A stretch of 64,000 bases of DNA from Citrobacter portucalensis. Its GTDB lineage: Bacteria > Pseudomonadota > Gammaproteobacteria > Enterobacterales > Enterobacteriaceae. The position numbers and the translations under genes are program-made. Position 1 is the first letter of the stretch. The number at the start of each line of letters is the position of its first letter. This document shows positions 54,388 through 63,507 of the stretch, one piece after another. The notes beneath the pieces were generated by a model. The model did no database searches. It saw only the letters and a list, made by a program, of their open reading frames with translations, and was not told the origin of the DNA. The stretch covers positions 372,001 to 436,000 of the forward strand of contig NZ_MVFY01000002.1 of NCBI RefSeq assembly GCF_002042885.1, given 5' to 3'.

Positions 54388-55062
54388 ATGCGTCTCTTAT
54401 TAGCGGAAGATAACCGTGAGTTAGCTCACTGGCTGGAGAAAGCGCTAGTGCAAAACGGTTTTGCCGTTGACTGCGTGTTTGATGGCCTGGCAGCCGACCA
54501 TCTTTTACATAGCGAAACGTATGCGCTGGCGGTGCTGGACATCAATATGCCGGGGCTGGATGGCCTGGAAGTCGTTCAGCGGCTGCGCAAACGCGGGCAG
54601 ACGCTTCCTGTCCTGCTGCTGACGGCGCGTAGCGCGGTGGCCGATAGGGTGAAAGGGTTGAACGTCGGAGCCGATGATTATCTGGCAAAGCCGTTTGAAA
54701 TCGAGGAACTGGATGCCCGGCTGCGGGCCTTGCTGCGTCGCAGTGCGGGACAGGTGCAAGGCATACAGCAACTGGGGGAGCTGGCGTTTCACGATGAAGG
54801 CTATTTTCTGTTGCAGGGGCAGCCGTTGGCGCTCACGCCACGTGAACAGGCGCTGTTGACGGTGCTGATGTACCGTCGGTTGCGACCGGTTTCACGTCAG
54901 CAGTTGTTTGAGCAGGTCTTCAGCCTGAGTGATGAGGTTAGTCCCGAAAGCATTGAGCTGTATATCCATCGCTTACGTAAAAAGCTACAGGGAAGCGATG
55001 TGCGTATTGCTACGCTGCGTGGTCTGGGCTATGTGCTGGAGCGTAGCGATGAAGTGGGTTAA
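54388..55062 (+). CDS. tctD: TctD, OmpR-family response regulator of tricarboxylate transport
   Basis: A 224-residue regulator with a receiver domain (MRLLLAEDNRELAHWLEKAL; phospho-acceptor Asp in AVLDINMPGLDG near residue 51; DYLAKPFEIEEL) and an OmpR winged HTH. It works with TctE and is encoded divergently from tctCBA. Confidence 0.94.
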   Translation: MRLLLAEDNRELAHWLEKALVQNGFAVDCVFDGLAADHLLHSETYALAVLDINMPGLDGLEVVQRLRKRGQTLPVLLLTARSAVADRVKGLNVGADDYLAKPFEIEELDARLRALLRRSAGQVQGIQQLGELAFHDEGYFLLQGQPLALTPREQALLTVLMYRRLRPVSRQQLFEQVFSLSDEVSPESIELYIHRLRKKLQGSDVRIATLRGLGYVLERSDEVG

Positions 55063-56461
55063 ACCCCAATCGTTGTACCTGCAACTGCTGATGTTTCTGG
55101 GCCTGCCGCTAATGTTGCTGTGGGGACTATCGGCATTTAACAGCTATGTCAGTGCGCTACAAGCGGCGACCCAGGCGTATGACCGGACGCTGCTTTCATC
55201 CGCCAGGACCGTCTCCGAGCGGCTGGTGGTGCGCAATAAACAGCTTGAAGTGAACGTGCCATGGGTGGTGCTGGACAGCTTTGAACTGAATATGAACGAC
55301 CGACTGTATTACAAAGTGGTTGATCCGGCGGGGAAGGTTATCTCGGGTTATGACGATTTACCGGCGATGCCGCCTGCTACCTCGCGCACGCGGCTTTATC
55401 CGGCGCTGGCATGGTTTTATCACACCGAATATCGCGGTGAGGCAATCCGCGTGGCACGTCTTCTGCAGCCCGTCAACGAAGGCGGCATTGTCGGCATGGC
55501 GGAGATTTATGTTGCTGAAACGCTGCAATCGCGGCGTTATCTGGCGCGACAGCTGCTGTTTTCCTCGTGGGTTTCGCAAGGGCTGCTGGTGCTACTGACT
55601 CTGGTGCTGGTTGGCTGGCTGCTGCGCCGGGTGCTACGCCCGATGCGCCAGCTGTCATCGCTGATGGTGCGTCGTGAGCCAGGCCTGCTGACGCCGCTGC
55701 CGGAGCTGCTGCCATGGTCGGAAACCCGTCTGCTGATTGTGGCATTCAACCGTTATCTGGACCGACTTCGCGGTCTGATCTCTCGCCAGGAGCGCTTCAG
55801 CGCGGATGCTTCCCATCAGCTCAAAACGCCGTTGGCGGTACTGAAAACTCAGGCATCGGTGGCTCTCGCCAGCGCCGAACCGCGGCAATGGTATGAGAGT
55901 TTACAAGCCATGAGTAGCACGCTCGATAATACCATTCAACTGACGGAGAGGCTGTTGCAGCTGTCTGCGGTGAAGCGCAAAGAGCAGGGGGAAAGGCATT
56001 TCTCGCCGGTTAATCTGTATGAGGTGGTGCAAACCAGCTGTTTTACCCGACTGGCGCAGTCGCGTAGTAAAGGGATCGATCTGGGCTATGAAGGGGAACA
56101 GGACGCGGTGTGGGTCGAGGGAGATGAAGTGCTGCTCGGTGAACTGTGTGGGAATCTGCTGGATAACGCACTGAAATACACGCCGTCGCAGGGGATGGTG
56201 ACCGCCCGGCTGCAACGAGAAGGAGAGGCCGTGGTGCTGGTAGTCGAAGATAGCGGGCCGGGCATAGATGAGCAGATGGTTCATCAGGCTCTGCTACCGT
56301 TTCATCGTCTTGATAACGTAGGCAATCTCCCAGGCGCCGGGATCGGCCTGGCGCTGGTCAATGATATTGCTCGTCTGCATCGCACGCATCCTCAGCTAAC
56401 GCGTAGTGAGACATTAGGTGGGCTGAGGGTTCGGGTACGCTTTTTAAGCGTTACCGTATGA
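55049..56461 (+). CDS. tctE: TctE, sensor histidine kinase of tricarboxylate transport
   Basis: A 470-residue sensor starting MKWVKPQSLYLQLLMFLGLP, overlapping tctD by 14 bases. Two membrane segments (about residues 10-30 and 165-190) flank a periplasmic sensor. The HisKA box is ERFSADASHQLKTPLAVLK (His near residue 258) and the ATPase has LCGNLLDNALKYTP and EDSGPGIDE. An in-frame start inside tctD is rejected. Confidence 0.94.
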   Translation: MKWVKPQSLYLQLLMFLGLPLMLLWGLSAFNSYVSALQAATQAYDRTLLSSARTVSERLVVRNKQLEVNVPWVVLDSFELNMNDRLYYKVVDPAGKVISGYDDLPAMPPATSRTRLYPALAWFYHTEYRGEAIRVARLLQPVNEGGIVGMAEIYVAETLQSRRYLARQLLFSSWVSQGLLVLLTLVLVGWLLRRVLRPMRQLSSLMVRREPGLLTPLPELLPWSETRLLIVAFNRYLDRLRGLISRQERFSADASHQLKTPLAVLKTQASVALASAEPRQWYESLQAMSSTLDNTIQLTERLLQLSAVKRKEQGERHFSPVNLYEVVQTSCFTRLAQSRSKGIDLGYEGEQDAVWVEGDEVLLGELCGNLLDNALKYTPSQGMVTARLQREGEAVVLVVEDSGPGIDEQMVHQALLPFHRLDNVGNLPGAGIGLALVNDIARLHRTHPQLTRSETLGGLRVRVRFLSVTV

Positions 56462-56916
56462 GGTATTCATGGCGATGATATTTGTTGTTTAATTATAATA
56501 AAAAGTAATTAATTGTATTATTAATATCATTTGAAATGTTGTCGTAAGGCAGCTGTTTTTTATTTTAATTACGGTATTAAACAGCAACTCTAAGGTGATT
56601 CAACGTCACTGAAACAATACTTTTGTGCAATTTATCATACATAAAACACTTTTTCATAGACCATGAGATGTTATCTGTCAATAGCGAAAATGTTGTTAAA
56701 GGTTATCTTTTTTGCTGAGGTAGATAAAACTTCTATTGATGTCATCTGCATTAAAATCATATAGATACGATTTCACTGGGGGGTGTTGTCACAGTAATGA
56801 GTATTATTTTTTACATTTACTGACAATGTACCATTGCGTTTTTTAGACTTGTGATATAATTAGCAACATGAAATGAGAAAAAAACAATTAAAGATCAATA
56901 AATAATGGGCTGAGAT
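56462..56916. other. AT-rich leader region of the exopolysaccharide operon
   Basis: A 455-base AT-rich stretch with no credible gene, between tctE and the first EPS gene. It contains a candidate -10 (TATAAT at 56855-56860) about 57 bases before the ATG. The -35 is poor. I looked for a JUMPstart/ops element (GGCGGTAG) and saw none. Confidence 0.55.
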
Positions 56917-58332
56917 ATGCTTAAAAAATCGCTAAAGATTAGCAGCCAGGGATATCCAGTCTTTTTAAAACTGGTCGATTTCATTGTTATCAATGTGACG
57001 TTAATTTTTAGCGCCCATCTGCTGGGTTTGGTGCCCTTTAACACCATTGCCATTTTGAGTCTTCTCTTCTCAATCTTTTTCTTGCTGTTTGCTGAATACA
57101 TTAAAATGTACCAGCAAAAGATTAAGACGATCGGTTTACGTAATCAAAAGCGCTTGGTTTTTTGTACGCTGCTGGCGATTTTTTTTAACGAACTGGTCAG
57201 TATGACGGTGGCTGAACCTGAGTCACTGGGCTACTTAGACAGACTGCCTTCCCCTTTTTATTCAGCCATTATTTACTGGTACTTCATTCCATTACCTTTT
57301 CTTTACTACATTCGTTTTTTTATTTTTAAGTATTCAACGAAAAAGAGTATCCGTGTGGCGATTATTGGTCTGACCGACAATGGTCTGGCCGCAGAAACCG
57401 CTCTAATGAATGAATACGCCAATATCACATTAGATCTGGCCTTTTATGATGAGCGCGCCTTATCTCGCTGTGGCGATGTCGTTGATAAGGTTAAAAGCCC
57501 CTTTCGTGGTCCGGTGATCAATCTGGTCGAGGAAGCCAAGAAGGGAAACATAGACGAAATCTATATTGCTTTACCGATGGTTGCTTTACATCGCATTCGT
57601 CACTTTTTGGCCATGATGTCAGACACCACCGTAGATACCTATATTGTTCCTGACTTTTATACCTACAGTAACAACATGTCCAAGTTACGCTCCATCCACA
57701 ATCTGCAAACTATCGGTATTTTCAGTTCACCGTTCGAAGGGGCTGGCTCGTTTATTAAGCGGGCGGAAGATTTGGTTCTTGGCAGCATCATTATGGTGAT
57801 GATTTCCTCCCTGATGCTGGCGATTGCCATTGGTATCAAACTCACGTCCCGTGGGCCGGTTTTTTTCAAACAGGACCGCTATGGCTTGAGTGGGCAAAAA
57901 ATTAAGGTCTGGAAATTTCGTTCTATGCGCGTCATGGAGAATTCCGATACGGTTATTCAGGCCACTAAAAACGATCCGCGGGTAACCAAATTCGGGAGCT
58001 TTTTGCGCCGCACTTCGCTGGATGAACTTCCGCAATTTATTAATGTTTTGCAGGGAAGTATGTCGATTGTCGGTCCCAGACCTCATGCGGTTACGCATAA
58101 TGAGCAGTACCGCAAACAGGTCGAAAATTACATGATTCGCCATAAAGTTAAGCCAGGGATCACTGGGCTTGCGCAGATCAACGGATTCCGCGGGGAGATC
58201 GATGCGCTTTATAAGATGGAAAAAAGGGTTCAGTACGATATTGAGTACATTCAAAACTGGTCGTTATGGCTGGATATAAAAATTATTATTAAAACTATTT
58301 TCAAAGGATTTGTCGGTAAGAATGCATACTAA
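56917..58332 (+). CDS. Polyprenyl-phosphate sugar-1-phosphate transferase (WcaJ/VpsL-like)
   Basis: A 471-residue initiating enzyme that would load the first sugar phosphate on undecaprenyl phosphate at the inner membrane. Several N-terminal membrane segments lie within residues 14-137 and a CoA-binding-like domain near 145-250. The catalytic bacterial sugar transferase domain follows from about residue 280. It has the motifs [18 protein letters not shown] (331-338), [11 protein letters not shown] (363-373), GPRPH (386-390), KPGITGLAQ and the terminal NAY. First gene of the EPS operon; the sugar transferred is not predictable. Confidence 0.88.
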   Translation: MLKKSLKISSQGYPVFLKLVDFIVINVTLIFSAHLLGLVPFNTIAILSLLFSIFFLLFAEYIKMYQQKIKTIGLRNQKRLVFCTLLAIFFNELVSMTVAEPESLGYLDRLPSPFYSAIIYWYFIPLPFLYYIRFFIFKYSTKKSIRVAIIGLTDNGLAAETALMNEYANITLDLAFYDERALSRCGDVVDKVKSPFRGPVINLVEEAKKGNIDEIYIALPMVALHRIRHFLAMMSDTTVDTYIVPDFYTYSNNMSKLRSIHNLQTIGIFSSPFEGAGSFIKRAEDLVLGSIIMVMISSLMLAIAIGIKLTSRGPVFFKQDRYGLSGQKIKVWKFRSMRVMENSDTVIQATKNDPRVTKFGSFLRRTSLDELPQFINVLQGSMSIVGPRPHAVTHNEQYRKQVENYMIRHKVKPGITGLAQINGFRGEIDALYKMEKRVQYDIEYIQNWSLWLDIKIIIKTIFKGFVGKNAY

Positions 58333-59608
58333 ATTACTCGTTATTACCGGAATCGTGATATCGCAGTCCGCATGGGCTGATTTAACACCGAAATCACACA
58401 TTGGCTTTGCGGGGATAGACTTCCAGGGCAAGGTCGCTGTGGACTACGGTTATAATGATAACGTGTCTTATCAGCCACATAGCAGTGATGCTATCGGTTC
58501 CTCGTTTCAGAGTGCGGCGCCCGTTCTGAGTATGATTGGAGAGCGTGGTCAGGATAAGTATTTGCTGATGTACTCCGGGGATTATCGTAACTACTCAAGC
58601 GATTCTGCTGATAACTACAACGATCATTTTTTCCGTTTTAACGGTGCCTGGCGGTATGGGCTCAAGCATGGCTTAACCCTCAATCTGGAGGATTCGCTTG
58701 GGCATGAATCCCGCGGCCGTGGTATCACTGAGGGTTTTTTACCGAGCCAGTTTGAACAGTATGGGATTAAATCTCCGCTGACGACGAATTTTATCAATAG
58801 TGAATTGCGCTACAGCTACGGTGCACCTGATGGTCGCGGCAAAGCGGAACTGGCGTTGTTATACAAAAAACTGACTTTCGGTAACACTTCTGATGTTCAG
58901 GACAGTAGTGAAGACTTCTACAATTATATTCAGGAACAGGAATGGCATGAAAATAGCCTGATAGCGGAAGTTTTTGACCAATACTCATCCAGAACGCGAT
59001 TTCGCTATAGCTTTATTACTAACCAGCGTCGTTATGATAACAACTCAGAAAAAGACACTAATGAGTATTATTTGCTGTATGGCCTGAAGTCGCAGTTGAC
59101 GGGGAAAACCAATGTCGACATGAATATTTCATGGCTGTATAAAACATTTGAAAACAACGCAAACTCGCATGATTTTAATGGTCTAAACTGGGACATAAAA
59201 GCGGAGTGGAAGCCGTTACAGCAGTCTGTTTTCACGGCCCACTCTGCGCAAAGCATTAAAGACCCATCGGAAGTTGGGGGATATATTTTAGTGACCCAGT
59301 ATGGCCTTTCTTACCAGCATTTCTGGTTAGGCACTCGTTTTTCTACTTTATTGGACTACTCATTCACTTCGGAAGACTATAAAAAACAGAACAAGGATCG
59401 ACATGATAAAGATGGCGTGTTTAGCGTCACCATGAGCTATGACTACACACCGTCGGTTAATTTTGAGATTAAATATCAGATAGATACATTAAATTCGAAT
59501 AAGGATACTGACTCGTTTTATATCGGTCCCAACGACAATCAGGAAGTCATTAGAACGTTGGGTTATGATAATTCTATGATTATGCTTAAAGCTAAGGTTC
59601 AGATCTAA
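58322..59608 (+). CDS. Predicted outer-membrane beta-barrel of an exopolysaccharide system (VpsM/EpsL-like)
   Basis: A 428-residue protein with the signal peptide [19 protein letters not shown]. It has many alternating aromatic/hydrophobic strands (for example YLLMYSGDYRNYSSDSADNY) and a C-terminal strand, the pattern of a putative beta-barrel porin. The start at 58322 overlaps the previous gene by 11 bases; a TTG four codons earlier sits only one base from its AAAGGA. It immediately precedes an OPX lipoprotein too short to cross the outer membrane itself, so it is the likely export channel. No enzyme motif is seen. Confidence 0.7.
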   Translation: MHTKLLVITGIVISQSAWADLTPKSHIGFAGIDFQGKVAVDYGYNDNVSYQPHSSDAIGSSFQSAAPVLSMIGERGQDKYLLMYSGDYRNYSSDSADNYNDHFFRFNGAWRYGLKHGLTLNLEDSLGHESRGRGITEGFLPSQFEQYGIKSPLTTNFINSELRYSYGAPDGRGKAELALLYKKLTFGNTSDVQDSSEDFYNYIQEQEWHENSLIAEVFDQYSSRTRFRYSFITNQRRYDNNSEKDTNEYYLLYGLKSQLTGKTNVDMNISWLYKTFENNANSHDFNGLNWDIKAEWKPLQQSVFTAHSAQSIKDPSEVGGYILVTQYGLSYQHFWLGTRFSTLLDYSFTSEDYKKQNKDRHDKDGVFSVTMSYDYTPSVNFEIKYQIDTLNSNKDTDSFYIGPNDNQEVIRTLGYDNSMIMLKAKVQI

Positions 59609-59609
59609 A

Positions 59610-60167
59610 ATGAAAATAATAGAACTGTGCGCGGTTTTGCTATTCAGTATCCTGTTGGTCGGATGCACAGCGTCCAGCCCGCGATTAATGGACGATCCTG
59701 CTACTGTTCAGCAGGATTACCGACTTGGGGCGGGGGATACGGTCAATATCGCTGTTCATGGTCAACCCGATATGACGATGCGGTTTATTTTGGATAAGAG
59801 CGGGGAAATTAATTTCCCGTTTGTTGGTGCTCTTAAATTACAAGATAAAACCGTTGATCAAGTGACTAAAGAATTAACTCAACGCCTGACCGGAGATTAT
59901 TTTACATCTCCAATGGTGACGGTGAGTATTGCTGAGTTCCGCAAATACTATGTTTCAGGTGAGGTAAAAAGTCCAAATGGCTTCGCTTATGAGCCAGGGC
60001 TTACCGTCGAGAAATCTATTGCGCAGGCGGGTGGATTTACAGATCGTGCTGACCGAAAAGATATCAACATTCGCCTGTCAGGGAGCAATCAGCTGCTTGA
60101 GAATGTCGATTTAACGCACTCTGTTCATCCTGGGGATGTCGTGATTATTGGCATGGGGTTCTTCTGA
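59610..60167 (+). CDS. Short OPX (polysaccharide export) lipoprotein, Wza/VpsN-like
   Basis: A 185-residue lipoprotein with lipobox LLVGC at Cys19. A Poly_export domain follows (YRLGAGDTVNIAVHGQPDMT, about residues 37-56), then one SLBB domain (YYVSGEVKSPNGFAYEPGLT, about residues 113-132). E. coli Wza is about twice as long and ends in an amphipathic helix that crosses the outer membrane; that part is absent here. It starts one base after the barrel gene stop and is two bases from the co-polymerase gene. Confidence 0.85.
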   Translation: MKIIELCAVLLFSILLVGCTASSPRLMDDPATVQQDYRLGAGDTVNIAVHGQPDMTMRFILDKSGEINFPFVGALKLQDKTVDQVTKELTQRLTGDYFTSPMVTVSIAEFRKYYVSGEVKSPNGFAYEPGLTVEKSIAQAGGFTDRADRKDINIRLSGSNQLLENVDLTHSVHPGDVVIIGMGFF

Positions 60168-60169
60168 CG

Positions 60170-62299
60170 ATGAAACTATCAATAGTGGAAAACGGCAAAA
60201 AACGAGAAAGCAGTGTCGAATTCTCCCGCTTTGCCAAAGAGCTGAAAAAGAACGCCTGGAAAATCGCGCTGGCCGGTATCGTTGCCGGGGTCGTCGCATA
60301 TCCGTTAATCAGCATGATGTCTTCAAAGTATGTTTCAACGGCGACGGTGCTGATTAAGGCGCAGGCTGATAACGTTTCTCCGTTTCCACAGGTTGATGGT
60401 TTCGATTCAACACGCAGTGGTTACTACGAAACACAATATGCGTTGATGCATTCACGTATTGTGCTGGAGCAAGCCGTACGTGATATGAAGCTGGATGAAA
60501 ACCCGGAGTTTACCGGGGAAAAAGCCGGTGCTCAGGGGGCTGATAGCAATGAAAGTCGGCAACTGAGAATGGAGCAAGCGCTGAAAACGTTATCGAAAAA
60601 CCTGAATGTCATCGGTATTCGCACGACGAACCTGGCTTCCATTACCTATGAATCAACTTCGCCTCAGGTTGCGGCTGATATTGCCAACGGCGTCGCGCAG
60701 GCTTTCATCAACTATACGGTGGAGCAGAAACGTCTGAAGGTGGAGAAAGCTCGCGAACTGAATTTTGAAAAAATGGAAGAGATTCAGAAGTCGATAGCTA
60801 AGCAAAAAGACGAGATGGACAGCTATCTGAAAAATGCCGGGCTGCTGACCTTCCGCGGTATCGATGGTTTTGAAACCGAGCAGTTAAGTATCGTAACTAA
60901 TCGCCTGGCCGATGCGACCCAGCGTCGGGTTGCCGCTGAATCCGTCTATAACGAGGTGAACGGGGGAGGTAAGTCCCTTGAGAGCGTTATCTCGCTGCCT
61001 TCGGTCTCTAACCACGCTCAGATCCAGGATTTGCGCATCGCGTTGATTCAGGCGCAACGAACGTTGTCCGAACAGCGTAAAGTCTATGGGCCAAAAAATC
61101 CCGCCATTTTAAAAGCAGAAGCCGATGTTCAGTCGATCCAAAGCCAGACCGGGCGGGTATTGGGCGAGCTGAAAGTCGGTTTACGTCAGCAATATCTGGC
61201 GGCGCTGGCGGACGAAAAAAACTATCAACAGCAAGTGATTGAGCAGAAAGAGATCTTCCAGAAAATGGCGTCAAAACGGGATGCCTGGAACAGTCAAAAG
61301 CTGTCGTTAGATAAAATGGAAGACCTGTATAAATCGCTTTATCAACGTACTCAGGAGTTGTCGCTGTCCGGCGTGAATGCCGATGCGGTGTTATACGACC
61401 CTGCGGTACCCGCGTTAAAACCGGCGAAACCGAATAAATCTTTATTGTTGCTGATGGTGGTCATGCTGGTGGTGGTGTTCAGCATCATGTATTTCATTGT
61501 CAAAGCGGCAATGGATAACTCAATCGGTACCCTCAGTCGCATGAAAAAACGGCTCAATGTTGTTCCGTTGGGTGAAATTCGTCGTTTTAGCGGAACCTCA
61601 GGGCGCGCACAGGTGCGGGACATGATCATGAAGAACCCGCTTAATGCCGATATTGTGCACGGTATCCGTACCCGGATTATGCTGGATAATCGACCTTTAC
61701 AGACGCTCGCTATGGCGTCGACGGAGCACGGCGATGGGCGTTCTTTGTTGGCGAATCTGTTAGCGAACTCTTTTAGTTTCGACCAGAAAACACTGCTTAT
61801 TGATGCAGATTTCTTTAACACTGGTGGGCTCACATCCGAGCTGGCGTCAGCTACATCCGCAGGCTTAGCGGAACTGCTGCGCGGGGAGACAGAGCTTGAA
61901 CAGGCGAGGATCAAACTCAGTGATAACCTCGACTTTATTCCACACGGCAAGAACACCATCTCATCTTTACTGATGCTGTCGTCGGAGCATGTTGAACTCT
62001 TAATGCGCGAGTTGAAATCGCATTATCAGCGCATCATTATTGATGTTGCTGCCGTGAACCAGAGCCAGGATGTTCAACTGATCAAACGTGCCGTCGATGG
62101 CGTTGTTTTCATTGTGAAAGCCGGGGCGGGGTCCGCGGGACAAATAGCCAACGCGCTGGATAAGATCGAGGAAAATAACGGCGTGGTGATTGGTGCGGTG
62201 CTCAATGCAGTTGAAGAAAAGGATCTTGAGACACAAGAGGGTCTGCGTTCACTGAACTTCAGTACCGATCAACTGATGGCAACGCCAGGCCGCGTATGA
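60170..62299 (+). CDS. Wzc/VpsO-like polysaccharide co-polymerase with degenerate kinase domain
   Basis: A 709-residue inner-membrane PCP-2 protein. The first membrane segment is at about residues 31-50. The Wzz domain and a long periplasmic coiled-coil (about 190-400) follow. The second membrane segment (about 424-446) is preceded by the Pro-rich ALKPAKPNK. The cytosolic BY-kinase-like domain (about 495-700) has GDGRS (521-525), where Walker A needs GKT/GKS, and IIIDVAAV (622-629) in place of the usual Walker B. The Walker A' acids D545 and D547 are kept. There is no C-terminal Tyr cluster. Kinase activity is therefore doubtful, while the chain-length control role is likely. Confidence 0.86.
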   Translation: MKLSIVENGKKRESSVEFSRFAKELKKNAWKIALAGIVAGVVAYPLISMMSSKYVSTATVLIKAQADNVSPFPQVDGFDSTRSGYYETQYALMHSRIVLEQAVRDMKLDENPEFTGEKAGAQGADSNESRQLRMEQALKTLSKNLNVIGIRTTNLASITYESTSPQVAADIANGVAQAFINYTVEQKRLKVEKARELNFEKMEEIQKSIAKQKDEMDSYLKNAGLLTFRGIDGFETEQLSIVTNRLADATQRRVAAESVYNEVNGGGKSLESVISLPSVSNHAQIQDLRIALIQAQRTLSEQRKVYGPKNPAILKAEADVQSIQSQTGRVLGELKVGLRQQYLAALADEKNYQQQVIEQKEIFQKMASKRDAWNSQKLSLDKMEDLYKSLYQRTQELSLSGVNADAVLYDPAVPALKPAKPNKSLLLLMVVMLVVVFSIMYFIVKAAMDNSIGTLSRMKKRLNVVPLGEIRRFSGTSGRAQVRDMIMKNPLNADIVHGIRTRIMLDNRPLQTLAMASTEHGDGRSLLANLLANSFSFDQKTLLIDADFFNTGGLTSELASATSAGLAELLRGETELEQARIKLSDNLDFIPHGKNTISSLLMLSSEHVELLMRELKSHYQRIIIDVAAVNQSQDVQLIKRAVDGVVFIVKAGAGSAGQIANALDKIEENNGVVIGAVLNAVEEKDLETQEGLRSLNFSTDQLMATPGRV

Positions 62300-63507
62300 G
62301 TCTACTGAAGAGCGCTTCCACAATAGCCGGTTCATCAGTCATCTCGCAGTTGATTGGTGCACTGTCTATTTGGTTGATTTCACACAAGTACGATATGGCT
62401 GAAGTGGGGCTTTATGCGCTCAACTACAGCATCGCCGTGGTGGGCGCTCAGGTGTGTACCTTTGCATCACAGCTGTTAATTCCTAAACAGCAGGATGACG
62501 AACTGGTGCAGAATGTTGTGTTTTGCCTGATCCAAAGCACGATCATTGCCTTACCGTACGCTGTGCTGACCGCGTGGCTGTTTCACCAGAACATTCTGTT
62601 CCTCTATTTACTGACGCTGGCAACGGCGTGGGTTTTAATCTCGGAAAACCTGTCACTACGCACGGCTAACTTTCGTTTTCTGATCTTCCAGCGCATTTCT
62701 GTTTCTGTGGTCGTTGTACTTTCCGTCCTTCTTACGCACCATGTACAGCTGTTTTATTGGTCGTGGGCCTGCGCGACGATGGTGCTGACCATAAGCTGTA
62801 TTTTGCATTCGTTTGATATTCGTTCGGTGGCGGCCAGACATCTGCGACCCGCCAGTAATTGGCATTTTTTCAAACAGAATATTCATCACATTACCAAAGT
62901 GGGCAGCGCGGAAGTGCTGGCGATGGCCAGCAGCAATTTGCCTATTATGCTGATTAACTTTTGGTTCTCGGCGCTGACGGCGGGTTATTTTTCCGTGGTT
63001 AGCCGCTTTTGCCTTGCTCCGGTGGTGATCATCGGGAATGCGGTGCGCAATACTATTTTTTCCAAATGGTCTATCGACTTCAGAAATAATACCTTTAACT
63101 ATCAAGAGTATACCAAGGTACGTATGCTATTGCTGGTACTAGGGGTTATCTGTACCCTTGGGGTTTTTATTTTCTATCCGATTGTGATGCGCCTCGGTTT
63201 TAGCGAAGACTGGATAAACTCCATTGAGACGTCACGCTACATGTTGCCCTATTTATTCCCGGCGCTGGCGATAAGCCCTCTGACGGTGATAGAGCTTATT
63301 TTTGGTTCCCATCGCTATTTTCTGCGTATCCAACTGGAACAGCTGGCGATTGTACTCTTCGCTTTTGTTGTGACGCCCTATTTTTATAAAGATTATGCAA
63401 CGTCGGTCATCTTGTTTTCTTCACTGACATTTATTCGCTACGCCTTCATTTATCTGAAAATGAATAAGCGAGCCAATCTCCTGAAAGACAAGCCGGTGAT
63501 ACTATGA
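62296..63507 (+). CDS. Wzx-like oligosaccharide flippase
   Basis: A 403-residue polytopic protein of the polysaccharide transport family. It has about 12 hydrophobic segments, starting MSLLKSASTIAGSSVISQLI. It probably flips lipid-linked repeat units across the inner membrane. The start overlaps the co-polymerase stop by four bases (ATGA). Confidence 0.82.
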   Translation: MSLLKSASTIAGSSVISQLIGALSIWLISHKYDMAEVGLYALNYSIAVVGAQVCTFASQLLIPKQQDDELVQNVVFCLIQSTIIALPYAVLTAWLFHQNILFLYLLTLATAWVLISENLSLRTANFRFLIFQRISVSVVVVLSVLLTHHVQLFYWSWACATMVLTISCILHSFDIRSVAARHLRPASNWHFFKQNIHHITKVGSAEVLAMASSNLPIMLINFWFSALTAGYFSVVSRFCLAPVVIIGNAVRNTIFSKWSIDFRNNTFNYQEYTKVRMLLLVLGVICTLGVFIFYPIVMRLGFSEDWINSIETSRYMLPYLFPALAISPLTVIELIFGSHRYFLRIQLEQLAIVLFAFVVTPYFYKDYATSVILFSSLTFIRYAFIYLKMNKRANLLKDKPVIL

